DNA of 64,000 nucleotides, taken from contig ONNR01000010.1 of NCBI GenBank assembly GCA_900319235.1, forward strand, positions 62,001 through 126,000, given 5' to 3'. The notes under the pieces were generated by a model. The model was not told the DNA's origin. It was given only the letters and a program-made list of their open reading frames with translations, and searched no databases. The DNA is from an uncultured Prevotellaceae bacterium. GTDB taxonomy: Bacteria; Bacteroidota; Bacteroidia; Bacteroidales; UBA3663. Below, piece after piece: positions 25,424-34,597 of this stretch. The position numbers and the translations under genes were made by a program. Position 1 is the stretch's first letter. Each line of letters opens with the position of its first letter.

Positions 25424-27196
25424 TTATTTGTCCTCAGGCTTTTTGGTAAAGTCGAGGACGGCTTTGCTCATATCGAAATCTTCGCCGAACATCGGACGGT
25501 TGGGGTCGTAGGTGCGACGTCCGCGGGGTTGGAACTCGCCGCCGCGTTCTTCGAGTTTGCCGTCGGCGCCTCGCTTGAAGTTGCCACGGCTCACCGAGAT
25601 GCTGCCATCCTTTCCGATGGTGTAGGTGCGCTGGGTGTTGCTGTCCTTGCGGGGACGTTTGGGCTTGTCATTGTCGGCAGGTTTATGTCCGCGCTCGTAG
25701 GCTTTGCCGTCCTTGTCGAAGAAGCGCTTTTTCTTCTCGCCATCGTCTTTCTTTCCTTCCTTCTTGAAGTCTTTCTTGAAAGGCTTGTCGTCCTTCTTGA
25801 ATGGTTTGTCCCCTTTCTTGAAGGAAGAGCCTTTCTTCCCATAGTCCTTGCGGACGCGGTCGAAGTGGGAGTTGTCCTGCTTCTGGTCGGCGCTCTGCTT
25901 GTCAAGTTCGCCACCTTCCTGGCGGAACTCTTCATACTTGCCGCTGAAAAGTTCATACTTGCGGAGCTGGCAAGGGATACCTCCATTGTTGAGGTCGATC
26001 TTGAGCGAAGGCTTGAGGCCGATGAAGTCGAAGGGAGTGCCTTCCTTGCGGCGGCCGGTGCGTGGATCGGTGTAGGAGAATGTGGCGTTGGGATCGTCGC
26101 TCGAGATAATCCAGGCTTCGGAACCCTGGAAGTTTTTCTTCAACACGCTTGCCACCATGCGGTAGAAGGTGGGGACATCGGTAAAGAGGCGTTTGCCATA
26201 GGGGGGATTCATCACGACGATGCCACCGAGGGGCTGCTCGCCTTCGGCCAAAGATTCGGCATCGGCTTGTGCCCATGGTGCTGCATCGATCTGCTCAAAA
26301 TCCTTTACCGAGAGGGAAATGTACTTCTGCAGACCAGCCTTGCGGACGTTTTCGGTGGTGACATCGATGGCAACCTTGGAGATGTCAGAGCCGTAGATGT
26401 GGTGCAGGAATTCCTTTTCTTGCGAATCGTCATCGTAGAGTTCCTGCCAGAGGTCGTCATCGTAGGCCAGTTCGCCTACGGTCCAACGCTGGAAGCCGAA
26501 GCCCTTGCGATAGAGTCCGGCAGGTGTATTGGTGGCGATGAGCGCTGCCTCAATGAGGAAGGTTCCCGAGCCGCACATGGGGTCATAGAGGTCGCGTGTG
26601 CCGTCATAGCCGGCCTTGAGCAGGATGCATGCGGCGAGCACTTCGCTGATGGGGGCGTCGGTGAGCTGCTCCTTGTAGCCGCGCTTGTAGAGCGGGTCAC
26701 CGCTCGAGTCGAGGCTGAGGGTGCACTCCGAACCTGTGACATCGGAGTCAGCCGTGTCGGAGATGTGCAGGTTGAGTTGCACGTCGGCCGAACCTACAGC
26801 CACTTTCGGACGTCTCTTTCCGTGTTCTACAAAGTAGTCGCAGATGGCATCCTTGGCACGATAAATGGCGAAGCGTGAATTGCGGAAGTTTTCGGAGTAG
26901 ATGGTGTTGTCGATGGCGATGGTCTGTCCTTCGGCCACATATTGGCTCCAGTCGATGGCCTTCACCTTGGCGTAGAGGTCGTCGGGATCGACAGCCGTGA
27001 ACTGCTCAAAGGGTTTGAGCACACGCAGTGCGGTGCGGAGCCAGAGGTTCGACTTGTAGAGCAGCTGCTTGTCGCCCAGATAACTTACCATGCGGTTGCC
27101 GATGGCGATGTTTTCGCCACCCAGTTGTTCGATTTCTTTGGCCAGAATTTCCTCGAGGCCAGCGAGGGTTTTAGCAATTATCTTGAATTTTTCCAT
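25424..27196 (-). CDS. THUMP-domain rRNA guanine-N2 methyltransferase (RlmL-like) with basic tail
   Basis: A 590-residue cytoplasmic protein. Residues about 45-170 are a THUMP RNA-binding domain; residues 175-410 are a class I SAM methyltransferase with DPMCGSGTFLIEAA (motif I), IYGSDISKVAI and the catalytic NPPYGKRLF (motif IV), as in RlmL N-terminal halves that methylate 23S rRNA guanine. After the enzyme core comes a 170-residue low-complexity tail with repeats such as KKGDKPFKKDDKPFKKDFKK, strongly basic, then a Gly/Arg-rich end. Such tails probably aid RNA or ribosome binding. It sits in an operon-like run with 7-bp spacing to the dipeptidyl peptidase gene. Confidence 0.88.
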   Translation of the reverse strand: MEKFKIIAKTLAGLEEILAKEIEQLGGENIAIGNRMVSYLGDKQLLYKSNLWLRTALRVLKPFEQFTAVDPDDLYAKVKAIDWSQYVAEGQTIAIDNTIYSENFRNSRFAIYRAKDAICDYFVEHGKRRPKVAVGSADVQLNLHISDTADSDVTGSECTLSLDSSGDPLYKRGYKEQLTDAPISEVLAACILLKAGYDGTRDLYDPMCGSGTFLIEAALIATNTPAGLYRKGFGFQRWTVGELAYDDDLWQELYDDDSQEKEFLHHIYGSDISKVAIDVTTENVRKAGLQKYISLSVKDFEQIDAAPWAQADAESLAEGEQPLGGIVVMNPPYGKRLFTDVPTFYRMVASVLKKNFQGSEAWIISSDDPNATFSYTDPRTGRRKEGTPFDFIGLKPSLKIDLNNGGIPCQLRKYELFSGKYEEFRQEGGELDKQSADQKQDNSHFDRVRKDYGKKGSSFKKGDKPFKKDDKPFKKDFKKEGKKDDGEKKKRFFDKDGKAYERGHKPADNDKPKRPRKDSNTQRTYTIGKDGSISVSRGNFKRGADGKLEERGGEFQPRGRRTYDPNRPMFGEDFDMSKAVLDFTKKPEDK

Positions 27197-27223
27197 AAAG
27201 CAAAAGGCTTAGGTGCCTAAAGG

Positions 27224-28090
27224 TCATTTCGCATTGTAGAATAGTTTTGTGCCGGCAGGAACATCGTGGGTGACCCAGAGGTTGCCGCCAATTGTAGTGT
27301 TGTCACCTATGTGGACGCGGCCCAGGATGGTGGCGTTGGCATAAACCACCACGTGGTTGCCGAGGATGGGGTGACGGGCGATGCCCTTGACGAGCGAACC
27401 GTCGGGCTCTTGCGGGAAGTTCTTGGCACCAAGGGTTACGCCTTGGTAGAGCGTGACGTGATGGCCCAAGATAGCTGTTGCACCGATGACGACACCCGTG
27501 CCATGGTCGATGGCAAACGAGGGGCCGATGGTGGCTCCCGGATGGATGTCGATGCCCGTCTCGCTGTGGGCGAGTTCGGTGATCATGCGCGGGATGAGCG
27601 GCACGTCGAGTTGGTAAATGGCATGGGCAATGCGGTAGTTGGTGATGGCATGCATGCCGGGATAGCAGAGGATGACCTCGCCGAGATTGTTGGCGGCGGG
27701 GTCGTTGCGATACATGGCCACCACGTCGGTCGCCAATATTTCGCGTAGTTCGGGAAGTGCTTCGACAAATCGTTTGGCACGGCGTTTGGCCGCATCACGC
27801 ACCACCTCGCGCTCGACGAAGTCGTCGCCTTGGGCAAAGGCGATGCCCGCCATGAACTGCTTGGAGATCTTTTCGTAGAGGTGCTCTACGCCGACGCCGA
27901 TGTGATATTGCAGACCACCTGTCACCACGTTCTTTCCGTAATAGCCGGGAAAGAGTACGGAGCGGCAGATGTCGACAAATTCACGCAGTTCCGGCACCGA
28001 AGGAAAAGGTATCCCTTCGATGCCGAAGTGGTGCAGTTCGCTTTGAGAGATGTCGCTCAAAGTCGATATGGTCTGGTCGAAATTGTGCAT
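27224..28090 (-). CDS. cysE: Serine O-acetyltransferase
   Basis: A 288-residue enzyme making O-acetylserine from serine and acetyl-CoA, the first step of cysteine synthesis. The N-terminal helical part (residues 1-150) precedes a left-handed beta-helix: GIDIHPGATIGPSFAIDHGTGVVIGATAILGHHVTLYQGVTLG, then HPILGNHVVVYANATILGRVHIGDNTTIGGN. The catalytic Asp-His pair fits IDHGTG and the conserved HxxxRHP-like loop (KGIARHP). The length and long N-terminus match the larger Bacteroidales form. It starts 3 bp after the stop of the C1 peptidase gene, so co-transcription is likely. Confidence 0.93.
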   Translation of the reverse strand: MHNFDQTISTLSDISQSELHHFGIEGIPFPSVPELREFVDICRSVLFPGYYGKNVVTGGLQYHIGVGVEHLYEKISKQFMAGIAFAQGDDFVEREVVRDAAKRRAKRFVEALPELREILATDVVAMYRNDPAANNLGEVILCYPGMHAITNYRIAHAIYQLDVPLIPRMITELAHSETGIDIHPGATIGPSFAIDHGTGVVIGATAILGHHVTLYQGVTLGAKNFPQEPDGSLVKGIARHPILGNHVVVYANATILGRVHIGDNTTIGGNLWVTHDVPAGTKLFYNAK

Positions 28091-28093
28091 TAA

Positions 28094-29314
28094 TCAGATG
28101 CCGTATTTAGCACGAAGAGCCTTCGAGATGGCATTTTTGTTCACAACGTAGTTGAGGGTCTTGGCACGTGCAAACTCTGGAGTCATGTACCAGATGCCGT
28201 CATATTTGCCGGTGACGCCCCAGCTGTTCTTGATCAGATAATAGAGGTTGCCCTCCTGGTCTTTGGCTGTGCCGAAGAGGTGCATGCCGTGGTCGTCGCC
28301 GGTCTCGAAGTTGTCGTAGCCGCGCTGACGCTCTTCGACGGTGACTTTCTTCTGTGGAAGAGGCTTCTCGCTGAGTTCCTTGCCCTTGGCACTGCGGTCA
28401 AGACGGAGCCAGCGTGCCTGGTCGGCACCGGGAGCATCGGGAGCCTCCATGTCGGGATATACGGCAAGACCGTCGCGAGTGAATCCGTCCTCGCTGACAT
28501 CACCGCCCCAAAGCACTGTGTAACCGGCCTTGATGGCGTCGTCGATGATCTGCATGAAGTCATCGAGCTCGAGGTTGAGGCTTTCGCCCCAGCGCCAGTT
28601 GTCCTGCACTTCGATGATGAAGCCCTTGCCCTTGTTGGCACCTGTCGAATAGGGATGATGGGTGAACGAGGTGATCGAGACGTAGTCGTCGGGGTTGAGA
28701 CCGGTGCTTGCGGCAAAGGTCATAGGAGTATAGGTCTTGCCTTCGTAGGTAAAGGTCTCGGGAGCCTTGCCAAGATATACCTCATGGACGGCACGAACGG
28801 CTTTCTTCCAAAGAGGTTCGCCATCGGGGCTGAACTGGAGTTTGCGTGCATTAGCGGCAGCCTTAACCAATGGGTCGGTCATGGCCGAGAGTTCGCTGTG
28901 GTTGCTGAGGGTGTCGCCGTACATGGCACCAGCTGGCATCTCGCAGTCGGGGATGAGGCCGTAGTTGCGGAGGCAATAGAAGACATCGACGAACGAACCA
29001 CCCTGGGCGAAACTTACATCACCGTGGGTGCGCACCGACTTTTCGGCACGGTCCATATAGGTGTTCTGGATGACAAACATCTCCGAGAAGTCATAGACCT
29101 TGCCGGTCTTCTTGAGTGCCTCGCTCTCGAGGAAACTCAGGCCGGAATAACTCCAGCAGGTTCCGGCATTCTTCTGGTTCTTGACCGAAGTGATGGCTAC
29201 TGAATCGACGGTGGTGAACTGGAACCCCTTGACAGAGTCGTTCTTGGCATCTTCCTGTGCAAAGGCTGCACACGAAAGAAGGGCGGCGATGCCGCAGAGC
29301 ATAGTTTTCTTCAT
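28094..29314 (-). CDS. pepC: C1-family aminopeptidase C (bleomycin-hydrolase type), exported
   Basis: The frame extends upstream to 29392 inside the neighbouring gene, but the ATG at 29314 gives a signal peptide (MKKTMLCGIAALLSCAAFAQ) and a 7-bp spacer, so I use it: 406 residues. Catalytic residues of papain-like aminopeptidases are visible: QKNAGTCWSYSG (Cys53), GDDHGMHLFG (His) and YYLIKNSWGV (Asn). It would trim peptides from their N-termini. Cytoplasmic PepC lacks a signal peptide, so this copy acts in the periplasm or outside, along with the S9 peptidase of the same cluster. Confidence 0.9.
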   Translation of the reverse strand: MKKTMLCGIAALLSCAAFAQEDAKNDSVKGFQFTTVDSVAITSVKNQKNAGTCWSYSGLSFLESEALKKTGKVYDFSEMFVIQNTYMDRAEKSVRTHGDVSFAQGGSFVDVFYCLRNYGLIPDCEMPAGAMYGDTLSNHSELSAMTDPLVKAAANARKLQFSPDGEPLWKKAVRAVHEVYLGKAPETFTYEGKTYTPMTFAASTGLNPDDYVSITSFTHHPYSTGANKGKGFIIEVQDNWRWGESLNLELDDFMQIIDDAIKAGYTVLWGGDVSEDGFTRDGLAVYPDMEAPDAPGADQARWLRLDRSAKGKELSEKPLPQKKVTVEERQRGYDNFETGDDHGMHLFGTAKDQEGNLYYLIKNSWGVTGKYDGIWYMTPEFARAKTLNYVVNKNAISKALRAKYGI

Positions 29315-29321
29315 CTTTTTA

Positions 29322-30950
29322 TTATTTTTTGTTGTTTTTGTTTTTCTTGTTTGCAGGCTGCAGGATGTCGTTGTAGCGTTTCTGGTCGGCAACGAGTTGT
29401 GCGGCCTTCTTCACGAGCGTGTCTTGCAGCAGGCTGTGTTTCGACTGTCCGCGCTGATGGTAGTAGCGCAGGATGATCTCGTTGGCTACTTCCTCCTTGA
29501 TCTCTTCACGCAGCGAATCGAGGTCGTGCTTCATATCGAAGACTTTGAGGAGGGTGAGGATGCTGTCCTTCTTGTTTGTCAAGGCTTTCTTGCAGAACTC
29601 ATCATACTCTTCGTCCGTGAGTTTGAACTCGCCGATGGGTGCGATGGTCTCGTGCTCCTGGCGATAGCGTGTTGCATAGTCGAAGGTGAGATATTCGCGT
29701 TCGAGATAATAGGCCAGTCCGGACATCTGCTGCGGCTTCTCCTCGACATCGGGTTTGATTCCGCGGCCATCGCGCACTTCGCGACCATTGGCGGTGAAGA
29801 ACACGTGCGTCAACGAGTCGGGTATCTGCTCAGCCTCACCTAGCTTGTAGTTGATGACCTGGATGCAACGGCCCGATGGGATGTAGTACTTGGCGGTCGT
29901 GAACTTCATAAGCGTGTTGTAGGGCAGGGGACGGGTGCTCTGTACGAGACCCTTTCCGAACGAACGCTCGCCCATGATGACGGCACGGTCCAGATCCTGC
30001 AACGAACCACTCAGGATTTCGGCTGCTGATGCCGAATTGCGGTCGATGAGGCAGACAATGGGGAGTTGTGGTTCGATGGGTACGGTGTTGGTGCGGTAGG
30101 CGCTGTTCCATTCGGGGCGCTTGGCCTTGGTTTCGACCACAGGGCTTCCCTTTGGCACAAACATACCGACAATCTTCACGGCTTCTTCAAGCAGGCCGCC
30201 GCCGTTCTGACGCAGGTCGAAGACGAGACCCTTGAGGGAGTGTTGCTTGTCGGCTCGCATCTTGACGAGCGCATCCTGTACATCCTGTCCTGCCTTGTCG
30301 GTGAACTGGGAAAGGAAGATATAGGCCACACTATCGTTGAGCCAGCCGTAATAGGGCACTGCATCGAGCAGAATCTTGCGGCGATGTATCTCGAAGTCGA
30401 TTGGCTCGTCCACGTATGGACGCTTCACTCGAAGGTTGAACGTCGTTCCTGCTTGTCCGCGCAATTTCTCGCTCACTTCGGAGGTGCTCTTCTTGATCAT
30501 GCTCTCGCCGTCGATGCTGAGGATGGCATCACCCACACGTACACCGGCTTCCATAGCGGGCCGTCCCTCGTAGGGATTGGCGATGATTACAGTGTCGCCA
30601 CGCTGCTGAATGAGGGCACCGATGCCGCCGTATTCGCCGGTGGTCATGGTCTTGAAGTCTGACTGATCTTCCTCACTGTAGAATTCGCAGTATGGATCGA
30701 GTTCGGAGAGCATGGCTTTCACGCCAGTGGCCAGGGCTTTCCCCCAGTCAATGGTATCGACATATTGTCCCTGCAAGGTCGTGATGGCGGCTCCCAGGAT
30801 CTCCATATATTGCTGTGCGTCGAGGTGCAGGTCCTCCACTTTCTTCTTGTTGCGATTGTCCGACGATTGTGCCTGAGCCTGCGTGGGGAAGGCAAGGCTG
30901 AGTGCCAGACATGCGATGAGGCCAACGAGGCCCAACATCTTTTTCTTCAT
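29322..30950 (-). CDS. S41-family C-terminal processing protease (CtpA type)
   Basis: A 542-residue protein with a signal peptide (LIACLALSLAFPTQAQAQ). A PDZ domain covers about residues 105-185 (GGIGALIQQRGDTVIIANPYEG, VGDAILSIDGESM). The S41 core follows with FDLRQNGGGLLEEAV, the nucleophile in DRNSASAAEILSGSL (Ser308) and the general base in GERSFGKGLVQS (Lys333). These proteases cut proteins from their C-terminus in the periplasm. It is the first gene of a minus-strand run that continues through the C1 peptidase, cysE, methyltransferase and S9 peptidase genes. A promoter is seen at 30975-31006. Confidence 0.93.
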   Translation of the reverse strand: MKKKMLGLVGLIACLALSLAFPTQAQAQSSDNRNKKKVEDLHLDAQQYMEILGAAITTLQGQYVDTIDWGKALATGVKAMLSELDPYCEFYSEEDQSDFKTMTTGEYGGIGALIQQRGDTVIIANPYEGRPAMEAGVRVGDAILSIDGESMIKKSTSEVSEKLRGQAGTTFNLRVKRPYVDEPIDFEIHRRKILLDAVPYYGWLNDSVAYIFLSQFTDKAGQDVQDALVKMRADKQHSLKGLVFDLRQNGGGLLEEAVKIVGMFVPKGSPVVETKAKRPEWNSAYRTNTVPIEPQLPIVCLIDRNSASAAEILSGSLQDLDRAVIMGERSFGKGLVQSTRPLPYNTLMKFTTAKYYIPSGRCIQVINYKLGEAEQIPDSLTHVFFTANGREVRDGRGIKPDVEEKPQQMSGLAYYLEREYLTFDYATRYRQEHETIAPIGEFKLTDEEYDEFCKKALTNKKDSILTLLKVFDMKHDLDSLREEIKEEVANEIILRYYHQRGQSKHSLLQDTLVKKAAQLVADQKRYNDILQPANKKNKNNKK

Positions 30951-30974
30951 GTTCTAAATATTAAAAAATTTGGG

Positions 30975-31006
30975 CAAATATCGCGATTTTTTTTTGAATA
31001 TCCAAA
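30975..31006 (-). promoter_or_regulatory. Promoter of the S41 protease gene cluster
   Basis: Minus strand: TTTG (31003-31006), 20 bases, then GATATTTG (30975-30982), which has one mismatch to TAnnTTTG. It lies 25 bases from the start codon and faces the divergent promoter at 31042-31074. Confidence 0.6.
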
Positions 31007-31041
31007 AAATGACTGTGTTTTTTGCTTTTTTTCGGGCAATC

Positions 31042-31074
31042 TTTGGGAAAAGTGGGCAAAATGCCTTATCTTTG
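31042..31074 (+). promoter_or_regulatory. Promoter of the outer-membrane barrel/topoisomerase IV unit
   Basis: TTTG at 31042-31045, a 21-base spacer and TATCTTTG at 31067-31074, followed 28 bases later by the ATG at 31103. Confidence 0.75.
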
Positions 31075-31102
31075 CAGCAATTAATTCTATTTATATTGTA
31101 CG

Positions 31103-31783
31103 ATGCGTACCATTTTGAAGCGTTTTTGCCTGTTTTTGGCTGCTTGCCTGCTATCGCTGAACACTGCTTTTGCGGACAGTGATATTTTCCGTTGGGGTAT
31201 CACCGCAGGCGGAAATATCACCAAGGTTGACGGCTCGGGAACGGGTTTCAATTACAAGGGCTGGCATTATGACAGTTCGGGCGGTTATTTCGCTGGATTC
31301 ACGGCACGATTGTCTTTGCCGATTTTGAATTTTGGTCTTGATGCTTCGTTCGTCTATTCACAGGAAATGGCCGATCTGGGCTCGGGTGACGCCAATGTCA
31401 TGGAGAAGATGCGTTATTTTTCTGTTCCTATGCATGTGCGTTATGACTTGGAACTCCCGTTCTTTTCCAACATCGTAATCCCCTATGTTTTTGCTGGTCC
31501 ACAGTGTAATTTCGCACTCAACGATTTTGACCTATACAATTTATTCAGGCAGGATCTCGAATCGCGGGAACACTTATACGAAGTCGATTCGGAATACCGC
31601 ACCAACAAGCGTGTTTGGAAGGTAGACCTCGGTTTCGGAGTCATCCTTTTCGATCATTTCCAGGTGTCCTACTTCTATGCGATGCCTCTCGAAAGCAGTT
31701 TCCGCTTCAAGACCGTCTATGAAGACACGAAGAGCCATTTCCGCATGGGCACACATCACGTTGGCCTGACCTTTTATTTTTAA
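31103..31783 (+). CDS. Outer-membrane beta-barrel protein (porin/PorT-like)
   Basis: A 226-residue protein with a signal peptide ending near LNTAFA. Alternating hydrophobic strands follow (WGITAGGNITKVDG, GGYFAGFTARLSLPIL, FSVPMHVRYDLELPF, VIPYVFAGPQCNFAL) and the C-terminus ends in HVGLTFYF, a typical outer-membrane assembly signal with terminal Phe. This fits the small 8-10-strand beta-barrel family seen beside many Bacteroidales housekeeping genes. No specific role is evident. It is first in a plus-strand unit with the topoisomerase IV subunit gene 24 bp downstream. Confidence 0.8.
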   Translation: MRTILKRFCLFLAACLLSLNTAFADSDIFRWGITAGGNITKVDGSGTGFNYKGWHYDSSGGYFAGFTARLSLPILNFGLDASFVYSQEMADLGSGDANVMEKMRYFSVPMHVRYDLELPFFSNIVIPYVFAGPQCNFALNDFDLYNLFRQDLESREHLYEVDSEYRTNKRVWKVDLGFGVILFDHFQVSYFYAMPLESSFRFKTVYEDTKSHFRMGTHHVGLTFYF

Positions 31784-31807
31784 CATTCTTACATCCAAGA
31801 TAATCCT

Positions 31808-34591
31808 ATGTTCGACGACGACGAGAAGACCCCCGACCAAGAACTAACTAATGACGAGGCTACTGATGCCGCATCCTACGACGAATCAGAAGAGGCAGCG
31901 GCTGCAGGCAATGGCTACAAGCCCCACAATGATGACGATGCCACGGATGACAAGATACACCATCTGGGCGGCATGTACCAGAACTGGTTCCTCGACTATG
32001 CGAGTTACGTCATCTTGGAGCGTGCCGTGCCGCATTTGGCCGACGGATTGAAGCCTGTGCAGCGTCGCATCCTGCATGCCATGAAGGTGATCGATGATGG
32101 CCGCTACAACAAGGTGGCCAACATCGTTGGACAGACCATGCAGTACCACCCTCATGGCGATGCCAGCATCGGCGATGCCCTGGTGCAGTTGGGACAGAAG
32201 GAACTGCTCATCGACTGTCAGGGCAACTGGGGCAATATCCTTACGGGCGATTCGGCAGCTGCACCACGTTACATTGAGGCACGCCTTTCGAAATTCGCGC
32301 TCGAGGTGGTGTTCAATAATAAGATCACCCCGTGGCAGCTTTCCTACGATGGTCGCAAGAAGGAGCCTATCAACCTTCCCATCAAGTTCCCGTTGCTCCT
32401 CGCCCAGGGCGTGGAGGGCATTGCTGTAGGCCTTTCGTCGAAGATTCTGCCTCACAACTTCAACGAACTGCTCGATGCGTCAATCGCTTGTCTCAAAGGC
32501 GAACCTTTTGAGCTTTACCCCGACTTCCCGACAGGTGGCCTCATCGATGTTTCGAAATATCACGACGGTGCTCGTGGCGGTGTCGTCAAGGTGCGTAGTC
32601 GCATCGACAAGATCGACCAGAAGTCGCTGCGCATCACCGATGTGCCTTTTGGCAAAACCACCGATTCGCTCATCGAGTCGATACGAAAGGCAATTGAAAA
32701 AGGAAAGATCAAGATCAAGAGTTTCGACGACTTCACCAGCGACCATGCCGAGATTGTCGTCCATCTGATGCCGGGCGTTTCGAGTGACAAGACCATTGAT
32801 GCGCTCTATGCCTTCACCGATTGCGAAATCTCCATCTCTCCAAACTGCTGCGTCATCTACGACAAGAAGCCTCACTTCCTCACCGTGAGCGAGGTGCTGC
32901 GTCGTTCGGCCGAAAACACCAAGGAACTCCTTCGCCAGGAACTCGAGGTCAGCAAGGGCGAACTATTGGAACATCTGATGACGTGTTCGCTCGAAAAGAT
33001 CTTCATCGAGGAACGCATCTACAAGGGCCAGGAATACGAGCAGGCCAAGGACCTCGATACTGCCCTCGCATACATCGATATGCGGCTCGAACCGTTCAAG
33101 AAGGACTTTGTGCGCGAAGTTACCCGCGACGACCTGCTGCGATTGGAGGATATCAAGATGGCTCGTATCCACAAGTTCAACAGCCAGAAGGCCGAGGAAG
33201 ACATCCTGCTGACCAAGAAGAAGATTCAGGAGGTGGAACGAAACCTCAAGCACCTGACCACCTATACCGTCAAGTGGTTCCAGCACCTCAAGGAGAAGTA
33301 TGGCGCCGACTATCCTCGTCACACCGAGATACGCAACTTCGATTCGGTCGATGCCACCAAGGTCATCGAGTCGAATATGAAACTTTGGTTCAACAAGACC
33401 GAGGGATTCATCGGCACAGGCCTCAAGCAGTCCGAATCGGAATTTGTCTGCAACTGCTCGGAGATTGACGAAGTCCTTGTCATCTATAAGACCGGTCAGT
33501 ACAAGGTGATGAAGGTCGATCAGAAGGTCTATGTCGGCAAGGACGTGCTTTATCTCAACGTCTATCGCAAGAACGACAATCGCACCATCTATAATGTCGT
33601 CTATCGCGACGGCAAGGGTGGCCCGCATATGATCAAGCGCTTTGCCATCACTTCGGTGATGCGCGATAAGGTCTATGACATCACGCAGGGCAAGGAGGGT
33701 TCGCGCATCGCCTATTTCAGCGCCAACCAGAATGGTGAGGCCGAAGTCATCAAGGTGTTCATCAAGTCGAAACTTCGCAATTCGAAGGTTGTCAACTTCG
33801 AACGTGACTTTGCCGAGACACCCATCAAGGGACGTGGGGTGAAGGGCAACCTGCTTACCAAAGCCGATGTGCAGAAGATTCAACTTGTTTCGAAGGGAGG
33901 TTCTACGCTCGGAGGACGACCCGTATGGTGGGATCCCGACGTGCAACGTATAAATTACAACAAGCAGGGACAGTATCTTGGCGAGTTCCTCGGCGAGGAT
34001 CGAGTACTTGTCATCCTCGACAACTGGGATTACTATATTTCCACTTTCGAAGAGACCGTGCATTTCGAGTCGAACGTGCTCCGTGTCGAGAAATACGATC
34101 CACAGAAGGTTTGGACCTTCATCCTTTGGGACAAGGAGATGAAGTGCTACAATCTGAAACGCTCGCTCCTCGATGCACGTGCGAGCAAGCAGAATATGCT
34201 GGGTGACGTGAAGCGCTTCAAGTTGGCCACAGGTCTGCTTTATGTGCCCGAAGTCGTGGAGGGCGATGAGAGTGAATCGGTAGTAACTGAGTCGCAGACG
34301 GCTGAGGCTCCAAAGCCCCAACCCCTTGTCATCGACACGCCCTATCCGCGTTTCCGCATCACGTTTGGCAAGCCCGACCAGTTCCGTCCAGCCATCGAGG
34401 TCGATGCCGACGAGTTTATACCAATTCGCAGCATCAACACCAAGGGCAAGAAGATCACGCCTTACAAGGTGGCAAGCATCGAGGAAATACAGCCAACCAG
34501 AGTGCCTGAAGTCGTCGAAGTCACTGAGGTGGAAGAAGGAGAAGAAGAACCGGAAGAGGAAACTTCTAATGATACTGAAACATTGTTCTGA
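31808..34591 (+). CDS. parC: DNA topoisomerase IV subunit A (gyrase A-type)
   Basis: A 927-residue cytoplasmic enzyme that breaks and rejoins DNA to unlink chromosomes, working with the ParE ATPase (not in this window). The breakage-reunion domain begins at about residue 50: NWFLDYASYVILERAVPHLADGLKPVQRRILH, QYHPHGDASIGDALV, and AAPRYIEARLSKFA with catalytic Tyr155. A coiled-coil gate and a degenerate C-terminal beta-pinwheel follow. It lacks a clear GyrA box, and its length and the Bacteroidales-type C-terminus favour ParC over GyrA. Oddity: an acidic, low-complexity N-terminal extension of about 50 residues and a Glu-rich C-terminal end. Confidence 0.87.
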   Translation: MFDDDEKTPDQELTNDEATDAASYDESEEAAAAGNGYKPHNDDDATDDKIHHLGGMYQNWFLDYASYVILERAVPHLADGLKPVQRRILHAMKVIDDGRYNKVANIVGQTMQYHPHGDASIGDALVQLGQKELLIDCQGNWGNILTGDSAAAPRYIEARLSKFALEVVFNNKITPWQLSYDGRKKEPINLPIKFPLLLAQGVEGIAVGLSSKILPHNFNELLDASIACLKGEPFELYPDFPTGGLIDVSKYHDGARGGVVKVRSRIDKIDQKSLRITDVPFGKTTDSLIESIRKAIEKGKIKIKSFDDFTSDHAEIVVHLMPGVSSDKTIDALYAFTDCEISISPNCCVIYDKKPHFLTVSEVLRRSAENTKELLRQELEVSKGELLEHLMTCSLEKIFIEERIYKGQEYEQAKDLDTALAYIDMRLEPFKKDFVREVTRDDLLRLEDIKMARIHKFNSQKAEEDILLTKKKIQEVERNLKHLTTYTVKWFQHLKEKYGADYPRHTEIRNFDSVDATKVIESNMKLWFNKTEGFIGTGLKQSESEFVCNCSEIDEVLVIYKTGQYKVMKVDQKVYVGKDVLYLNVYRKNDNRTIYNVVYRDGKGGPHMIKRFAITSVMRDKVYDITQGKEGSRIAYFSANQNGEAEVIKVFIKSKLRNSKVVNFERDFAETPIKGRGVKGNLLTKADVQKIQLVSKGGSTLGGRPVWWDPDVQRINYNKQGQYLGEFLGEDRVLVILDNWDYYISTFEETVHFESNVLRVEKYDPQKVWTFILWDKEMKCYNLKRSLLDARASKQNMLGDVKRFKLATGLLYVPEVVEGDESESVVTESQTAEAPKPQPLVIDTPYPRFRITFGKPDQFRPAIEVDADEFIPIRSINTKGKKITPYKVASIEEIQPTRVPEVVEVTEVEEGEEEPEEETSNDTETLF

Positions 34592-34597
34592 AAGCCG

